Source of the DNA: Gracilaria gracilis
Taxonomy: Eukaryota > Rhodophyta > Florideophyceae > Gracilariales > Gracilariaceae
Direction: 5' to 3'
Assembly (NCBI GenBank): GCA_030374805.1
Contig: JARGSG010000004.1
Span: forward strand, 1,364,001 to 1,428,000
DNA: 64,000 nt
The position numbers and the translations under genes are program-made. The notes beneath the pieces were generated by a model, which was given only the letters and a program-made list of their open reading frames with translations, searched no databases and was not told the DNA's origin. How positions within the stretch are numbered: the first letter of the stretch is position 1; every line of letters begins with the position of its first letter. Of this stretch, positions 30,282 through 42,840 are shown one piece after another.

Positions 30282-31291
30282 TGTTTGGATTAATTTTATT
30301 ATCGATAAAAGCGAGAAAATTTCATTTTCACTGTTACTAATTAACTTTTCCATATGCCATGTTTTTCTTTATATTCGACCAAATTGGAAAGAAAGGAACG
30401 TATTTGTATGCTCTTATGATTGTGTTACAAGAATATGCTGCTAAATAAAATAAACGCAAAACAGTTTCGATGGAAAATTTTTTCCAAAACTTTGAAATTG
30501 AGCTCAACAAGCACTTTTTAAGGTTTTTATATGCCATATTTTACGAAATAGAACAGGTTGTGAGGTTTTCTTTGGATTCAGTCATAATACATTACCTCTC
30601 TCTACTGAAATATGCTAATGATGTTAAGAATGGAGAGAACCTATTTGACTTTGCTTCATAAAGTGGTTAACGTTTATAGTTTGATAAAGAGTATAGAATG
30701 GTGTTGTAAAAAAATTATAGATGTCGTTGGAAAGTATAATGGATTCAAAAAAAGCGACAGTGCTTGTCGAAGAAACCATAATAAGACGTGTTAGAAACAC
30801 TGGCGTGTTAATAACGACAATAACCTACGTAAGGCGCTCGAACGCATTGTATCATAATTGAATGTAACGCGAGTTGGTGTTAGGTTTTCTCAATTCAGAA
30901 ACTACAATTCGCTCATCTCACTGTCAATATATCTTACGCTATATAAGGTATTACCCGCATCATGTTAACAAAGCATCAAAATTTTTTACATAAGCTAGAC
31001 CAAACCTACTGAGGGAAGGATGGTATAAATTTTCCGTTTTGAATTCTGGGTCGAAGCACTTCTGCCTCACCCGTGCAAGTCTTCTCCGTACAAAACATGA
31101 CTCGTTTGACAAGGAACTCACCTGCTATGGTACTGCTTCGAAAAAGTTTGAGAAAAAGCTTCTGGGCGGTTCCGAAAAACCGAAAGACGTTTGGGAGTCG
31201 GAAGAACTATTCAAAAAGCACACACTTTGAAAAGTTTTTGAACACGTTTTCATGTTGTTCGAAAAGCATTTGAAAAAGAAGGAGGTAAGCA
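30282..31291. other. AT-rich stretch, no convincing gene
   Basis: Short AT-rich frames without motifs (for example 30470-30661). A 63-codon frame at 31039-31230, rich in Lys and Glu, could be an upstream piece of the gene at 31292, but I see no support for joining them. Confidence 0.35.
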
Positions 31292-32395
31292 ATGTACCTC
31301 TATTTTAATAATTTGTTTACGATTCTAACAGAGGTTTCAAGAAAAGGGGCCGACATAGAACAAGAACACGATCAAAGGTCACTAAACCATCAGTGTTCGA
31401 ATTACGTTGGCAGAAAGAGGAAAACTTGCAAAATCGACGATGACAAAGAAGAGTTCCTCTCGGTCCAGGGCAATGACGAAATAGGAACAGAGTTACTTCT
31501 GGCAAAGAACGAATTCAAACCCCAGTGGAAACCTGAGATACAAATGTGATATGAGTTGGATACATTTGAATCAGAATTTGTAAGGTTATGATACAGTTCA
31601 GATACGTGTGTAGTATATTGTTGCATTACATATCATATTTGAGTGAGTCTTACGAAAGGTCTTGATATGGATCTGATGTATTTAGGGTATAATTTTGAGG
31701 GAGATCTGCTAAGATAAATTTCAGAGTATATCGCACTTTTATAGGAAATGTAGGAAATAGTACCAAAGATATATCAGATATATATCAGTTCCACTTCTGA
31801 AATATATCAAAAGTTATCGCAACTGTATCCTTTCTAAATATCTTTCATATCTGTGCGATAAAAGTTTCATTCTAATCCTACGTCCTGCAGAGATATCATA
31901 TCAATATCCAACCTGTATCACGGATTTCCACTGGGACCCTTGTATTTAATTTCTCAATGGTCGAAGCCAAAAACGACATTGAAGAATATTGCAATTGTGT
32001 TGCCTTCAGGAGTCGGACAAGTACAGTTCGCAGTACATGTGGTTGATCAGGGAAATGTATTAGAGTTAACTGTTCGATGGCCAGACGAACTTGTGGACAT
32101 CGAACTCATGCATCGAAAATGGTTGAAAGAAGATTCAGAAAACCGATTAGAAAGCTACCATTCGAAATTGGTGGGATTCTATAACTGTCTGAAACATTAT
32201 CGTAAGAAGAGTTCGGATCGGGTTCAATCGATAAGCCGTGTTCCCTTGCCATTTCAAGCACAAACCCATATTTCTAACAAGTCTAATCTGGCTTGGATGG
32301 GCAGTTCGGTTCGTATGGTGTATGTGGAGTTACACGAAGCTACAGTTGAGGAATACACAAAGATAGAGGACACAGATGCGTCTCAAGTTTTCTGA
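31292..32395 (+). pseudogene. Gene of unknown family split by a MITE
   Basis: Two pieces in the same reading frame flank a 415-bp inserted element. The left piece (31292-31520) encodes a charged stretch (RKRKTCKIDDDKEEF ... AKNEF). The right piece (31936-32395) encodes IVLPSGVGQVQFAVHVVDQG, LELTVRWPDELVDIELMHRKWL, then VPLPFQAQTHISNKSNLAW and MVYVELHEAT before TGA. The order of LPSG..., a strand-turn-strand, a WP.EL..., a helix, and a PLPF..QTHI block is one I recall from an uncharacterised family common in stramenopile and algal genomes; function unknown. The MITE, unless spliced out as an intron, interrupts the protein. A start codon for the full gene is uncertain. Confidence 0.5.
31521..31935. 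mobile_element. 415-bp MITE with terminal inverted repeats
   Basis: The left end reads CCCAGTGGAAACCTGAGATA. The right end is its near reverse complement (inward from 31935: CCCAGTGGAAATCCGTGATA). The interior is AT-rich with many ATATC/GATAT words and no coding potential. A related copy begins at 42547. Only a 2-bp flanking match (AC) could be seen, so the target duplication and superfamily remain open. Confidence 0.75.
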
Positions 32396-35300
32396 AACTA
32401 GTATTGTATTTAGAATAAGCGTTAGCATTTTTGGATAAAGCATTTTTCTGGATACGCAGCTATGAATATATTTATTGATGTAAAAATGTTTTGCGTAGTT
32501 TAAACTAGAGAAATCTAGATAAAAGAAATACAATTTGTTTTGATTCTTTTGAAGCTCTGATTTTCCTTTATGATGTGCTCAAGCTTTTCAGAATTGTTTC
32601 TGGACTGCATTATGCTCTTGGTACCAGTTATTGACGAAGTACATAGAAGTACTACGTAATTTATTGGAAGAAGTTTAGCAACCTTTGAAAAGGTGTTTGG
32701 GTTCTCGTTGGTAACTGTTAAGTTTCGTTTGTAGTAATGTCTTGTGTTTCTCGTACAAGAGCAGAATGTAAAAAATACAGTGCCTATCTTTGACTCAATC
32801 TAAAATGCTTTGTGAAGCACCTATTTCAAAAATTGAAGGACATATCTTGAACAAGAGAAGAAGATAACTTCTTTACTTTAAGCATTTTAAATATATCGTA
32901 GATTTATTGTACATTGTATTTCAACTATTGTGATATTCTACATTTTCCGGATCTCCCAAGGATATTCTGATGAATCGTTGCATGTAAAAAATATAACTGA
33001 CGCATACCAAAAGTGTCGGAGCTTTTTTAATTTGTCGTTTCATAAATGGCGGCATCTGCGCCGAATTGTGGTCCGTACGTCTTAGTTGCATTGAAGACCA
33101 ACAAGCTACATCGTTTCACACACAACGTAAGATGTCAAGCGCATAGATCTTCGTGAGAAAGTTAGTTACACTTAATGACACCAAACGCGAGAAAACGCAA
33201 ACACGTTGTAGGAAAACCTCCCCCAAATATGTAACTCAAACTTACTCACTTACCATTTGAGGGCATCGCCTTTTCGCGCAAGGAAGAGAACACGCTGCGC
33301 TAGTTCTACTACAAAAGTCAGATTCTAGTTTGGCTCGGTCCATATAACGCAAAAGTGGCAAAAAAATGCTCACAAGTGACAGCAAACGGCTCAATATTGA
33401 AAAATGACGCTGCTTACTGCAAAAAATGAACCATGAAAAACAAAGTGCGTACTGCCTCTCATTTCCAATGCTGGAGTGTAAAAAAAGCCATTCCAGATAT
33501 AAAATAGCGCAAGAAATTATATATTTTAAAAAATCAATTTATGTTAGGTTCGTAAGCGAGGCGTGTATTCCCGTGATCCGAGCAGGGAAATTTTTGACGC
33601 GTAAAAAAGATCGCCGCACCACTTGTTCGTAAAACGACTGGGCAGTTACGTATGTCAAGCGCGATCTAGATATGCGCAAAGAGTCCGAACGGCTTGTAAA
33701 CCCAATAAAGTGTCGTGCATATACTAATAAAGTGTGGAACCCACCTGGTGGACGGAACGCGCAAGAGCTTAACCTAAAAAGGAAAGCATACAACCAATAT
33801 GGTAGTAAAACATCTTAAACCCGCAGGGGCAAACGACGAGACAGTTAGTTTAGACCGTGTAGGTGTACGGTAGTAGACTTCAACGCGCGGGAAAACAATG
33901 AATACTAGTAGAGTAGCAAGTGACCAAGATGGTATAGTTACTGTCGTAATGGTGCTTGATTTTACAACACCCAAGAGGGAAGGCGAGGCGCACCACAATA
34001 TATACAGGGTGCACCGACGCCGATCTCCCATGCGGGCATGACGTCATCGGCTGCGCCCATGAGGTATTATCATAGGCCAGCAATGCTAAGCTAAACTAAA
34101 TTAGAAATCAGAAATTAGGAAATTTTAAAATAGGAAATACCAATTGGAAGAAATGCAGCCAGCAAGGTGCAAAAGTATTCCCACGTTACACCTACGCAAT
34201 GAGGTCTCATTGTACTATAGATCCTCTTCCTACCCTGAGCCACGCGCTCGTGGCTCCTAGATCCCCTCAACAAGTTGGTTGCATCGTCGTACCAATTTGG
34301 TCACTGGCGCAGCCCTCGTGCCGTTTGGCGCCTTGCGTCGCGCCTCGCCCGCTCTGCGATACGGAGTGGGCCTGTTCAATGGCCTGAGGTTGTGATGGAA
34401 ATTACAATGTTGCAAATGCCATGGCCAAGCAGGCATCTTGATCCATTAAAATCGTTCCATCCAAAAATTGTCGGGTTCCAATAATCGCTACAATCGTTGA
34501 GATGCTGTACTTTGGACGTTTTCAAATCATTTTGCAATATATCTCTGCCACCTGGGGTGGAGACCTATATACCGGGGCAACAAGAGTTTTTTATTGAAAC
34601 AAGCAGTGTTTTATACGTAGACTGGAAGACTCCGGACAATAACTACGCAAAGCGTGGTCATGGGGTCAACGTTCAAGTCATGTGAAAGGCTTGTAGTATG
34701 CACTCCGTTATTGATTATAATTAGGCTGGTTGTTGTATATTATATCAGTTATAGGCCATATTGCTCTGAGCAAGTGGTATGTGGTTTACGACTCCGATTG
34801 TTGACTCAAAAATCGGTGCCCTAATTTTTTTAACCATCACGTACGTAAACGTTGCTTCTTTTACCGGCATCATCTAAACCATAGATTACGTAAGGCTCCG
34901 ACACTTCTGCATACTGCTTTATCAACATTTTATGCTAGTGTCAAATCTCGAACGGCTGAAATCTCGAAATGTCTTTACACCAAGGTCCAATACCAATATG
35001 TGGTCATTTTGTTGACATAGAGTAAAGATATAGTTACCTTTAGGAACTCGGGAATGTTAAGTAATCAAGCGAGACCTGAAGAAACTGTGCGAACTGAAAG
35101 GTTTAGACAGAATTAGTCACTCACTTGATGTTCATGTTGAAAAAGTTTACAAAGAAGTTTGTGAGTTACGGGAGGCTTTCATTCACCAAATAAGTAGGGA
35201 TGTTACACCAATATTAAATCATTCAAGACGGTCACGATACCTCTGCCCGACTTGAACTCTCTCTATGAAGTGCCATAACCTCTTACTGAAGATCAAGTAA

Positions 35301-36776
35301 AAACAATAGAAAGCGTTCCACACAGGCGGAAGGTTGGGAAATTATTATTCTTTATTATAAGAACGCAACCTGATTAGCTGTAGTACTTTGAAAGTTTCGT
35401 TTTTTCCATTCCTTTCCAACACTGGTGCTTGGAAAAAAGAATTGATGCATGTCATGAGTTACGTCAAGAAATCTTTTGGGCGTAAATTGGGCATACGAAA
35501 ACCGGTTGTTCTCAGTGTTGAAGTAATGTTACATTTCTACCGGAGCTTGCAGAAGGACACCGGAAGATCTTGGAACTTGACTCTTCATTAGTAGAGATCA
35601 TATTTTCTACTACTTGCTTTGATAAAGAGCTTATCATTTCTCTCCATTTTAAAGACATGCCATAGACGCTGTTTGCGCTTTCCATATTACTTCTGTGTAG
35701 TAGCTTTTCTTCGAAACGAAGAGTCGCATCTCTGCATGAAGCTCACGAATATCATTCGCTTGTATACATCTAAACGCCCCAATTACGATACCTGCGTGCT
35801 GTGCTTGCGGGCATCTCAGCTCAGATGGAAAAGCATCCTCTTCGGCATGCATTTTTCCCGAAAACACACCTCGGATTTTTTCCTATAGAATAGAATGCTC
35901 TTCCCTGTGTACTGCTCATTCAGGAAGTGGAGCTTTTATCAACAAAATATTTGTCACAATCTACAAAACTTTCTATATATGAAGTTGTACAAGCATTTTA
36001 TCTAAACCTCTATACTGATTTAAACATTCTCTAGCAGCCATTTGTTCCAATTGAAATGGAAAAGGTATTCAGTAAGAGGTATCTCAACAACGATACGCTT
36101 TAATTAATATCAGATTCCTACAGACCTCGTTTTCTTCTCCCAGCATTCGCAAATTCAACTTTTCTTGGATTCTTTCTACTTTGACATTGCTTTTGTTCTA
36201 GTTAAACTCAATTATCGCAAGAAACCTTTTCGATGAAGGCTAGTAATAATATGATAAGGGACATGAAATAATTTTTGCGCTGTCTGTATCATGTTTCTCA
36301 GCGTTTTGGAACACCAATGGAGGAGAGAAAAGGTTCCCAATACTCTCACACCACCCCAGAAAGGTTATATTCTAGACCAGAGTCTGTAACTAGTGCTCAG
36401 GATGTCTTACACGGTCTATGTCATCGCGTTGGAATGAGAATGTGTTCATTCCAAGTTTGATCATCACTTGTTGCCGATAAATATTGTAATTTTTTAATAA
36501 TCGTCTGCCAATTTTCTAAAACTTAATATGTATATCAAATGCAGTTCTACTTACCAGGAATTGACACATACAAAGCAAGAAAATGTTTTGATTCATTAAT
36601 ACCTGCAGCTGCGATCTAATGATTCCACACCATGCGAAATACCACGGACTGGAAATGATATTCTGGAAGGGAAGTTTGCTGGAAGGTTTGGAAGCTGAAT
36701 TATTTTGTGGAACGTTACAACGTCAATTATTTCATTTCTATTAGACTCCAGGTACCTTCAGAAAGGTCTCCAATCC
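32396..36776. other. Gene-poor AT-rich region
   Basis: About 4.4 kb with scattered frames below 90 codons on both strands and no motif I recognise. A GC-richer island at about 34.2-34.4 kb has plus frames (34199-34484) without clear homology. Possibly remnants of decayed elements. No terminal repeats were recognised. Confidence 0.35.
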
Positions 36777-36787
36777 ATATAAAAGGG
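36777..36787 (+). promoter_or_regulatory. TATA box upstream of small zinc-finger frame
   Basis: CATATAAAAGG, a strong TATA match, lies about 200 bp before the ATG at 36978. It gives some support for transcription there. Confidence 0.4.
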
Positions 36788-36977
36788 CACCCTTAAGTGC
36801 ATTTTGATGAAGCAGAAGGGGCCTGCATCTCAAGAAGCGATAGAACACAAATCTGTTTAGCATCTTCACCGGAAAGAAGAAGAGCAAGAACACATAAGGT
36901 TTACATTATCTCGCTGCAACGGGTACCGATCTAACGAATTGTTCTGTATCAGATCACTATCAAGTGTTCCCGCTAAA

Positions 36978-37172
36978 ATGTCGAAGTCATATTGCTGTGT
37001 TCTTTGCGGAGCTGAGTATAAAGAGAAGTCGAAAGCAAAGAGACATGTTCTAACAGTTCATTCAGACCTGGCAAAAAAGGTTGTTTTTTACCCCTCTGCC
37101 TCAAACCCGAACGTTTTTATGGCTGCTCCTTCCGGAAAAACCGTTGCCTCTACTTCAACGGTGTATCGCTAG
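36978..37172 (+). CDS. Small protein with one C2H2 zinc finger
   Basis: 64 codons from MSKSYCCVLCGAEYKEK. An in-frame ATG at 36939 would add 13 residues, but AAAATGTC at 36978 is the better context. One finger spans CVLCGAEYKEKSKAKRHVLTVH (C-x2-C-x12-H-x4-H), followed by about 35 Ser/Ala/Thr-rich residues ending TAG. A TATA box lies 200 bp upstream. It may be a tiny gene, or the detached N-terminal finger of a transposase or larger factor; no partner frame was found downstream. Confidence 0.4.
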   Translation: MSKSYCCVLCGAEYKEKSKAKRHVLTVHSDLAKKVVFYPSASNPNVFMAAPSGKTVASTSTVYR

Positions 37173-40100
37173 GGCTGTAGTATATTAGCGGGACAGTAGA
37201 GTTGACTCCCCCAAAACTGATTTTCTCTCAGTTAGGGTTCTCGTTCAAAACTCTTTACTACACTCTCTTCATACTTTACGCGCTCAGATACTAGAGTACA
37301 TTTCTTCCCGCTATACCAATGTTGATAGAAATCTACATTTACATAGTGCTGTAAACAACTGTTCGCTGATGTCTGGATTTGAATTACGCATGCTTTTGCA
37401 GCCATGTTTTCGTAACGGGCATCGGATCACTTGTTCATATTAATGCTATGGGATTCAATCTCTTTCAGAACGTGATCAACGCAGAACGCTTTCGAACTTC
37501 TTGATATGTTCTGTGCACAACTGCCAACCATCCTTTCTTTCTCCTACATTTTAAGTTTGCGCTGATATCGTCAAATTGAGCCAGATACAGGTTCTTGGTG
37601 TGGCAGATACGCTAAACCAATAGCAGAATATCTTCTGAACACTTTCTACTTCTTGTTCTGCAGCACCGCTTTCGTAAAAAATCACTAGCAATGAAAACGT
37701 TCTACCCTCTGTTCCACTGATACTTCTTAGTTCAAGAACATGAAGTCTCTTCCTTTACCTTCTTGGTTTTAGGTGGCGACTCGATCATGTTGCCACTGAT
37801 TTCATGACGTCGTCCGAGGTAAAGGTACGAATTAAGCTTTCCTGCCAGTTAGTTGGCAGCCCTGAGCGTCATTATGCGCTCTTCCTGTCGGCTGGCAGTA
37901 GAGAAAGATCTCCGAAACCGCATACAACATGCTCTTTCTTCTCTTCGGCTGTAAAGGTCTTCTACGCAGTATCTTTTACAAGGTTGTAGTTTTTTGCTCT
38001 TGAAGTATTCTTCCGCCTTTTCAAGTATGAAGCAACCGCCTCGCTAATCGCTTTAAATCTCGAGACCTTTTTAGTCTTCTCTCAATCGGTTAGGTTCCCA
38101 ATACCAATCACAAACGGTTTGATTCTGGTAGTAATCTTGGCGCATATCTGCAGTATTATTCTGACTGGCTATGATTGGTATAGCCATCATGAGAGCGCGT
38201 GCTCTTGTAGTTGGGACCCTGATCATAGCAGAAAGTTTTCTACTTATGTTCGCGGACTTTTCTTCCACCTGCGGTTAAACTTTGGAAGCGGTAGTGAATT
38301 TCTTCTTGTACATCTTCCTCAATTCTTTCAAATAATGGGATTTGGAACGCTGGCCTCCATCCATAGTTATTTTAGTCGGCCTAAAATATTCCGGAACCAT
38401 GTACTCAAACCAGGTACTCGAAGCATATACTCGACGAGGGGGGGTCGTGGGAAATACAACTTTTGTCAGTTTGAATCCATTTCTCAAGGACTGATTGCAA
38501 ACCAAGAGTTTTAAATATACCATAGTACAGTGTTAGCGATTCCGCAGTACTTTAAAGCAATAAAAACAGAATAACCGATAAAAAAGCATTACTATACTAT
38601 AATTTTGTCTAAAACGCTTTGTGATTCAAACTATTGTAATGAGACCTACCTAATTGGTAGTCTGAAGATATTGTCAATTTCAAAGTGCGTATCGTCAGGT
38701 GCCTTGAGATGTGTACGAAAAGTTTATTTCCGTCCATTACTTCCAATATTTGCTTGTTTAGAACCTGCGATGCAACAGAGAACGTCGAATTTCAGCGACA
38801 GAATGATTCAAAATCTTTTCGGAATATCGCTATATGCTCTTCAACGTTTTTCAAAACACATTAATATCTGAATAGTTCTAAACCGAGTCCGAGTACTCGG
38901 TCAGCCCTGCTTTGTGGAGCACTTTCGCATCGGTCAAAACATCAGGCCATGGCACAATCAATTCAAATGTCTTCGCATTCTGCACAACACGGGTTCCAGT
39001 ATTATCGGCCTTAATCCCATATGCAATCAATTTGGCAAGAGTAAAAATTTATCTCATAGTATCTTCACCTTTCTAATATGATTCAAGAACTAAAGCACAA
39101 AACTCCTGAGGCTTAATTTGAAGTTTCTGAATTTTTTCGATACCTTTTCTACTTCTTCTTCATCTGCAGTCAAGGTCACCTTGGTGGAGTTTGGGTGTTC
39201 AAATAGCTCTGTGAATTTTTAAATTAATCTAATTACTTAATTTGCTTTCAAAAATCAGTCAGTAAAATATTTACTGCGTGCACTAAGCAAGAAAATTTTA
39301 CCCTTATCTTCCATTATTAAATTCTTGAACTTACTGACCTTCGTTCGAAACGTAGAAGTTCTATATTCTTAAAAACTGGAATCCATATTATAGAACTTCT
39401 TAACCCACACCCAAAATTCCGCCTAAGTTCAAGCCAGAACGAGATCTGGAAGATTACCGGCCTGATGTCTCACGCCATCTCACGCTAGTTATTTAATATT
39501 CAAACTGCGGTTGAGAAAAGCACGAAGCTACTGTACCAAACAGTCAATTACAATTTTGTGCGTCTTTTTAATAACAGAAGCCCACCACTCAGCAAAATTC
39601 TTTTGTCAACGAGGTCGTTTCCAAAAAACTCATGGATTTGAAAGAGGAAAATCAAATACAAGCCGTGAAGAAGATGTTCAACCTAATTGCTGTATTGTCA
39701 TTTTCACCCATTCGAAATTTCCTTCCCCGACCTAACGAAATGCAAGTTTTGTAGAAATGAGGATCTTAACGGTCTCGTACACTGCTTCCAAAGCTTGGCC
39801 GTCGGTCATCTAGTGCATGCCAGACTGTCCACCACCTCCCAATTCAGTGAAGTTCTTGCCTGGCAGTAAATCTTCTCAATAGTGCTTTGTACATCAAGAA
39901 AACGTTCAATTATGCCAAATTCCAGCTGGACACGCTGGCATAGACATTCCATAAAGACAAACCTGAACTAAAGGTGTCAATTTCGAAAAGCTGCAATGCT
40001 TCTCTTCTTAACTTGTTCGAGAGCTTCTCAGACATATTCACCTCCTACGAGCCCCTACTGCAGCAAGAATGCTAGTAACAGTCTTTAGATATGGCAAGTG

Positions 40101-40830
40101 CCTTTATGAGAGTTACACGGATATAATAAAGTATCTCAATGATTTCTTTACAGGGCAGATCCAAATCCATGACTTGTTTTTACTTTGCATTCGTTGCAAG
40201 CAGAATAGTGATGACAGCAAAAAGGTCATCAGAAACTTAAATTTCACACAAACGTCTCCAATAAAGTGATATTTCAAGTAAAAATAGGTAACAAAGGCAG
40301 AGAAAGTAATCAATAGGGTTTGTGTATTTTACAGAAGCGAACAGAGCTAAATGAAAGCACCAGTGCTCACTAACGGATTCAGAACAGGCTTTTTAAGAAT
40401 GAGTTTCATCTCCAGCGGTCCAGTATTCGTAATAATGAGCAAGGTACTGGGTAGTGCTTCGACTAGGAGTCGAAAACGCACCTATGTGGGATACATGAGT
40501 GCGAGAATACCTCAAATTGAAGTAAGAAAATTAATGCCTAAAAGGAAAGTGGAGCTTAGTCGAACGACACCGACAGGACGTACTGGGTTTTCACGAAGGC
40601 TCCAACCCCTTTCCATGTGGTCATCTCTAGCTACAAGAAAAGGAGTCAATTCATACCTCTTTCCCGCGTTTGTGGATTGGAATCCAGTAGTCGATACAGG
40701 ATTGCTAAAGAGCTCAGTATCGTTGTTAACCATCTCTGTGCTATGTCTCCTTTTGGAAGTGGACTGGTTCTTCGAAGAGCTCAACTGAAGGTTCTTTCTT
40801 CATGACTTTCGGGATCAATGCGTTGATGAA
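37173..40830. other. Gene-poor region
   Basis: Many short frames exist without recognisable families. Minus frames at 38071-38268 and 38275-38523 look slightly protein-like (for example NQTVCDWYWEPNRLRED, with a faint resemblance to ISXO2/Merlin transposases) but are too weak to call. The plus frame at 40351-40788 has no motif and overlaps equally open frames. Confidence 0.35.
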
Positions 40831-41475
40831 ATGCTGATCCTCGCCATGTGCAAGTTCAAAAGTAATGAAGAGAACCGTAAGCTATTCCCACTACTCTTAT
40901 ACGTAGTGGACGGAAAGGGACGAATCCTGCTAGGAAATAATGTGCCATCCCGTTCCGACCTTACGAAAAAAGAGAGTAGGTTCCGCTTCCTTTATGATAT
41001 AGCGGACAAACATATCTCGCCTGATCTGCTCCAAATGTTTCGCACTGACTCGCAACCGACGAGAAAAACCGGACTATCTCAGTTCCACTCTTGCATTTAC
41101 TCTGTGAAGTCCCTCTTACGTACTCTAAGAACCCTGCTTTTTGAAAAGAAATATGATAGAAATTGAGGGACAAATTTTCGAAGCGTTTGCTCCCAAACGA
41201 ATCCATTTTCTCGCATGTTGGAAGAATTTAACGAGCCAAGTCTACTTCAAATTCATGTTCGTGGCCAAACTAGGCAACCTTCAGATAATTTACATGAAAA
41301 ATTAGACGTCGGGGTTTTCGGTGGCTTGGATATGCCTCTCGAAGAAATTGTACAATGCCAAAGAAAGCTTTGCGATCCACTAGATCTCAATTCATGGCCT
41401 GCGTACAGAAGGTTCGGGCGAACAAGAATTGGTCGCCAAGAATTCAGCGCAATATGCGCCTCGGATAGCATTTAA
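40831..41475 (+). pseudogene. Unrecognised decayed reading frame
   Basis: One reading frame is open over 645 bp except for a single TGA (41164-41166) and encodes protein-like sequence on both sides: LFPLLLYVVDGKGRILLGNN, FRFLYDIADKHISPDLLQMF, then LDVGVFGGLDMPLEEIVQC. Composition looks coding (charged/hydrophobic alternation) but I recognise no family. It may be a fragment of a host gene or transposon. Confidence 0.3.
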
Positions 41476-42546
41476 TTTCTAATTAGCAAAGTACATCTTG
41501 CCCGGGTTCAGGTTCGTATTGAGCTCTAAAACTTGATTGATGATGTAGGGAAGAGCTGAATGGCTTGGCAAAGGCCAGTCTCACGAAGAAATTTGCTGTC
41601 CTCTTACACAAAAGGAAAGATCGTCATGTTTGTCCATGTAATAAAGGAGCCACCAATTCTCAAAGATGAACCTGAGTTACTACTTTTCGGAGTGGCATGA
41701 CCTTCTTCTCAGCTCCGCACACTTAGCCGTTAAACCTGCTACCTCTCCTTTCAACATACGGCCAAAAACCCAGCCAAACTGGATTCATTTTTTACTCCTC
41801 TCCCTCCAAGAACCTCCTCAACGGCTGCCAAGTAGATCATCTTGAATCTATACGAGAAGGTTGGCGAATACCCCTCCTCGGTGGAAAAGCTCCAAGGCAC
41901 ACCTAAGTAGCTTCTTGAAAAGTTTATCGCCAAGGAGAAGCAACTTTTCAGAGAAAAAGAAGAACACCGTGTGGTGCTCATTTGGCCCATTCTCGACGAT
42001 GACCACATTATTTTTTTCCTAATTCGTTGAAGTGAAACAAGATGGAGAAAGAAAAATCATGAAGATGAAGTGCCGTTTCGTTCGTCACGGGAACAAAAAT
42101 CGCGAAATAAACAACCTATGCTTCGAGCTCTATACAGATTAGTTCTCAATACTATACCCGCTTTTCTCCTTCACAACATTGTTTTACATACCGATAGGTT
42201 CTGTGAACATAAGTTCCACTTGAACTAGAATCAGCTTAGTTTCAATCCAGAGAGTTGAAGCGATACTTACATGGCGCCCCTTATGTGGTTGAACCACATA
42301 CACTGATGACTCCCGCACACTATACACCCATTAGTCATTAGTAAACTCAGAAAAGCTGCGGCAAAGCTGCGTCAAGAAGTGGCTTATAGCCATTCGCTTC
42401 GCCGACGTATCCTAAATCCTGGAACTCTTCTTAATGTTGCTAGGAGATGCGTTAGTATTGGTACCAGCCAGGGTAGTCGATAACATTATAATTTTCAGGC
42501 AAACCCAACGCATGGGGCGCTTTCGGAAGGAATTATTTTGAAGCTC
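41476..42546. other. No gene seen
   Basis: Short frames only. A Lys/Glu-rich coiled-coil-like plus-strand stretch near 41880-42000 (FIAKEKQLFREKEEHRVV) is open for about 40 codons and may be a remnant of a decayed gene. Confidence 0.3.
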
Positions 42547-42840
42547 CCCAGTAAAAATCTGAGATACACATGTGGTATGAGTCAGATATATTTGAACCAG
42601 AATTTGTAGAGTTAGGATTCAAGAGGTACAAAAATTTAGTATACTCTTCAAATAGATGTCATATTTGCGCTAGTCTTGCCGAAAAGTTCTAATATAAATC
42701 TGATGCATTTCCGTAGAGTTTGGAAATGGAGTTTTTCAAAAACTATCGCCCCCATATCACAAACTCATAAAATGGTGCCAAGGATGTAACACATATACAC
42801 CAGTTTCGCATCCTGAATATATCAATATGTTTTATCAAAT
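42547..42840 (+). mobile_element. Truncated second copy of the 31.5-kb MITE
   Basis: It begins CCCAGTAAAAATCTGAGATA and follows 31521-31800 with interspersed differences (shared ATTTGAAYCAGAATTTGTA, TCTGATG.ATTT and AATATATCA words). Similarity is lost near 42840, just before the region that leads into the gypsy remnant, so its right end is missing. Confidence 0.65.

Noticed and set aside
38071-38523. ISXO2/Merlin-like transposase fragment on the minus strand
   Set aside because: Only a faint TVCDWY resemblance; no catalytic residues or zinc motif were visible.
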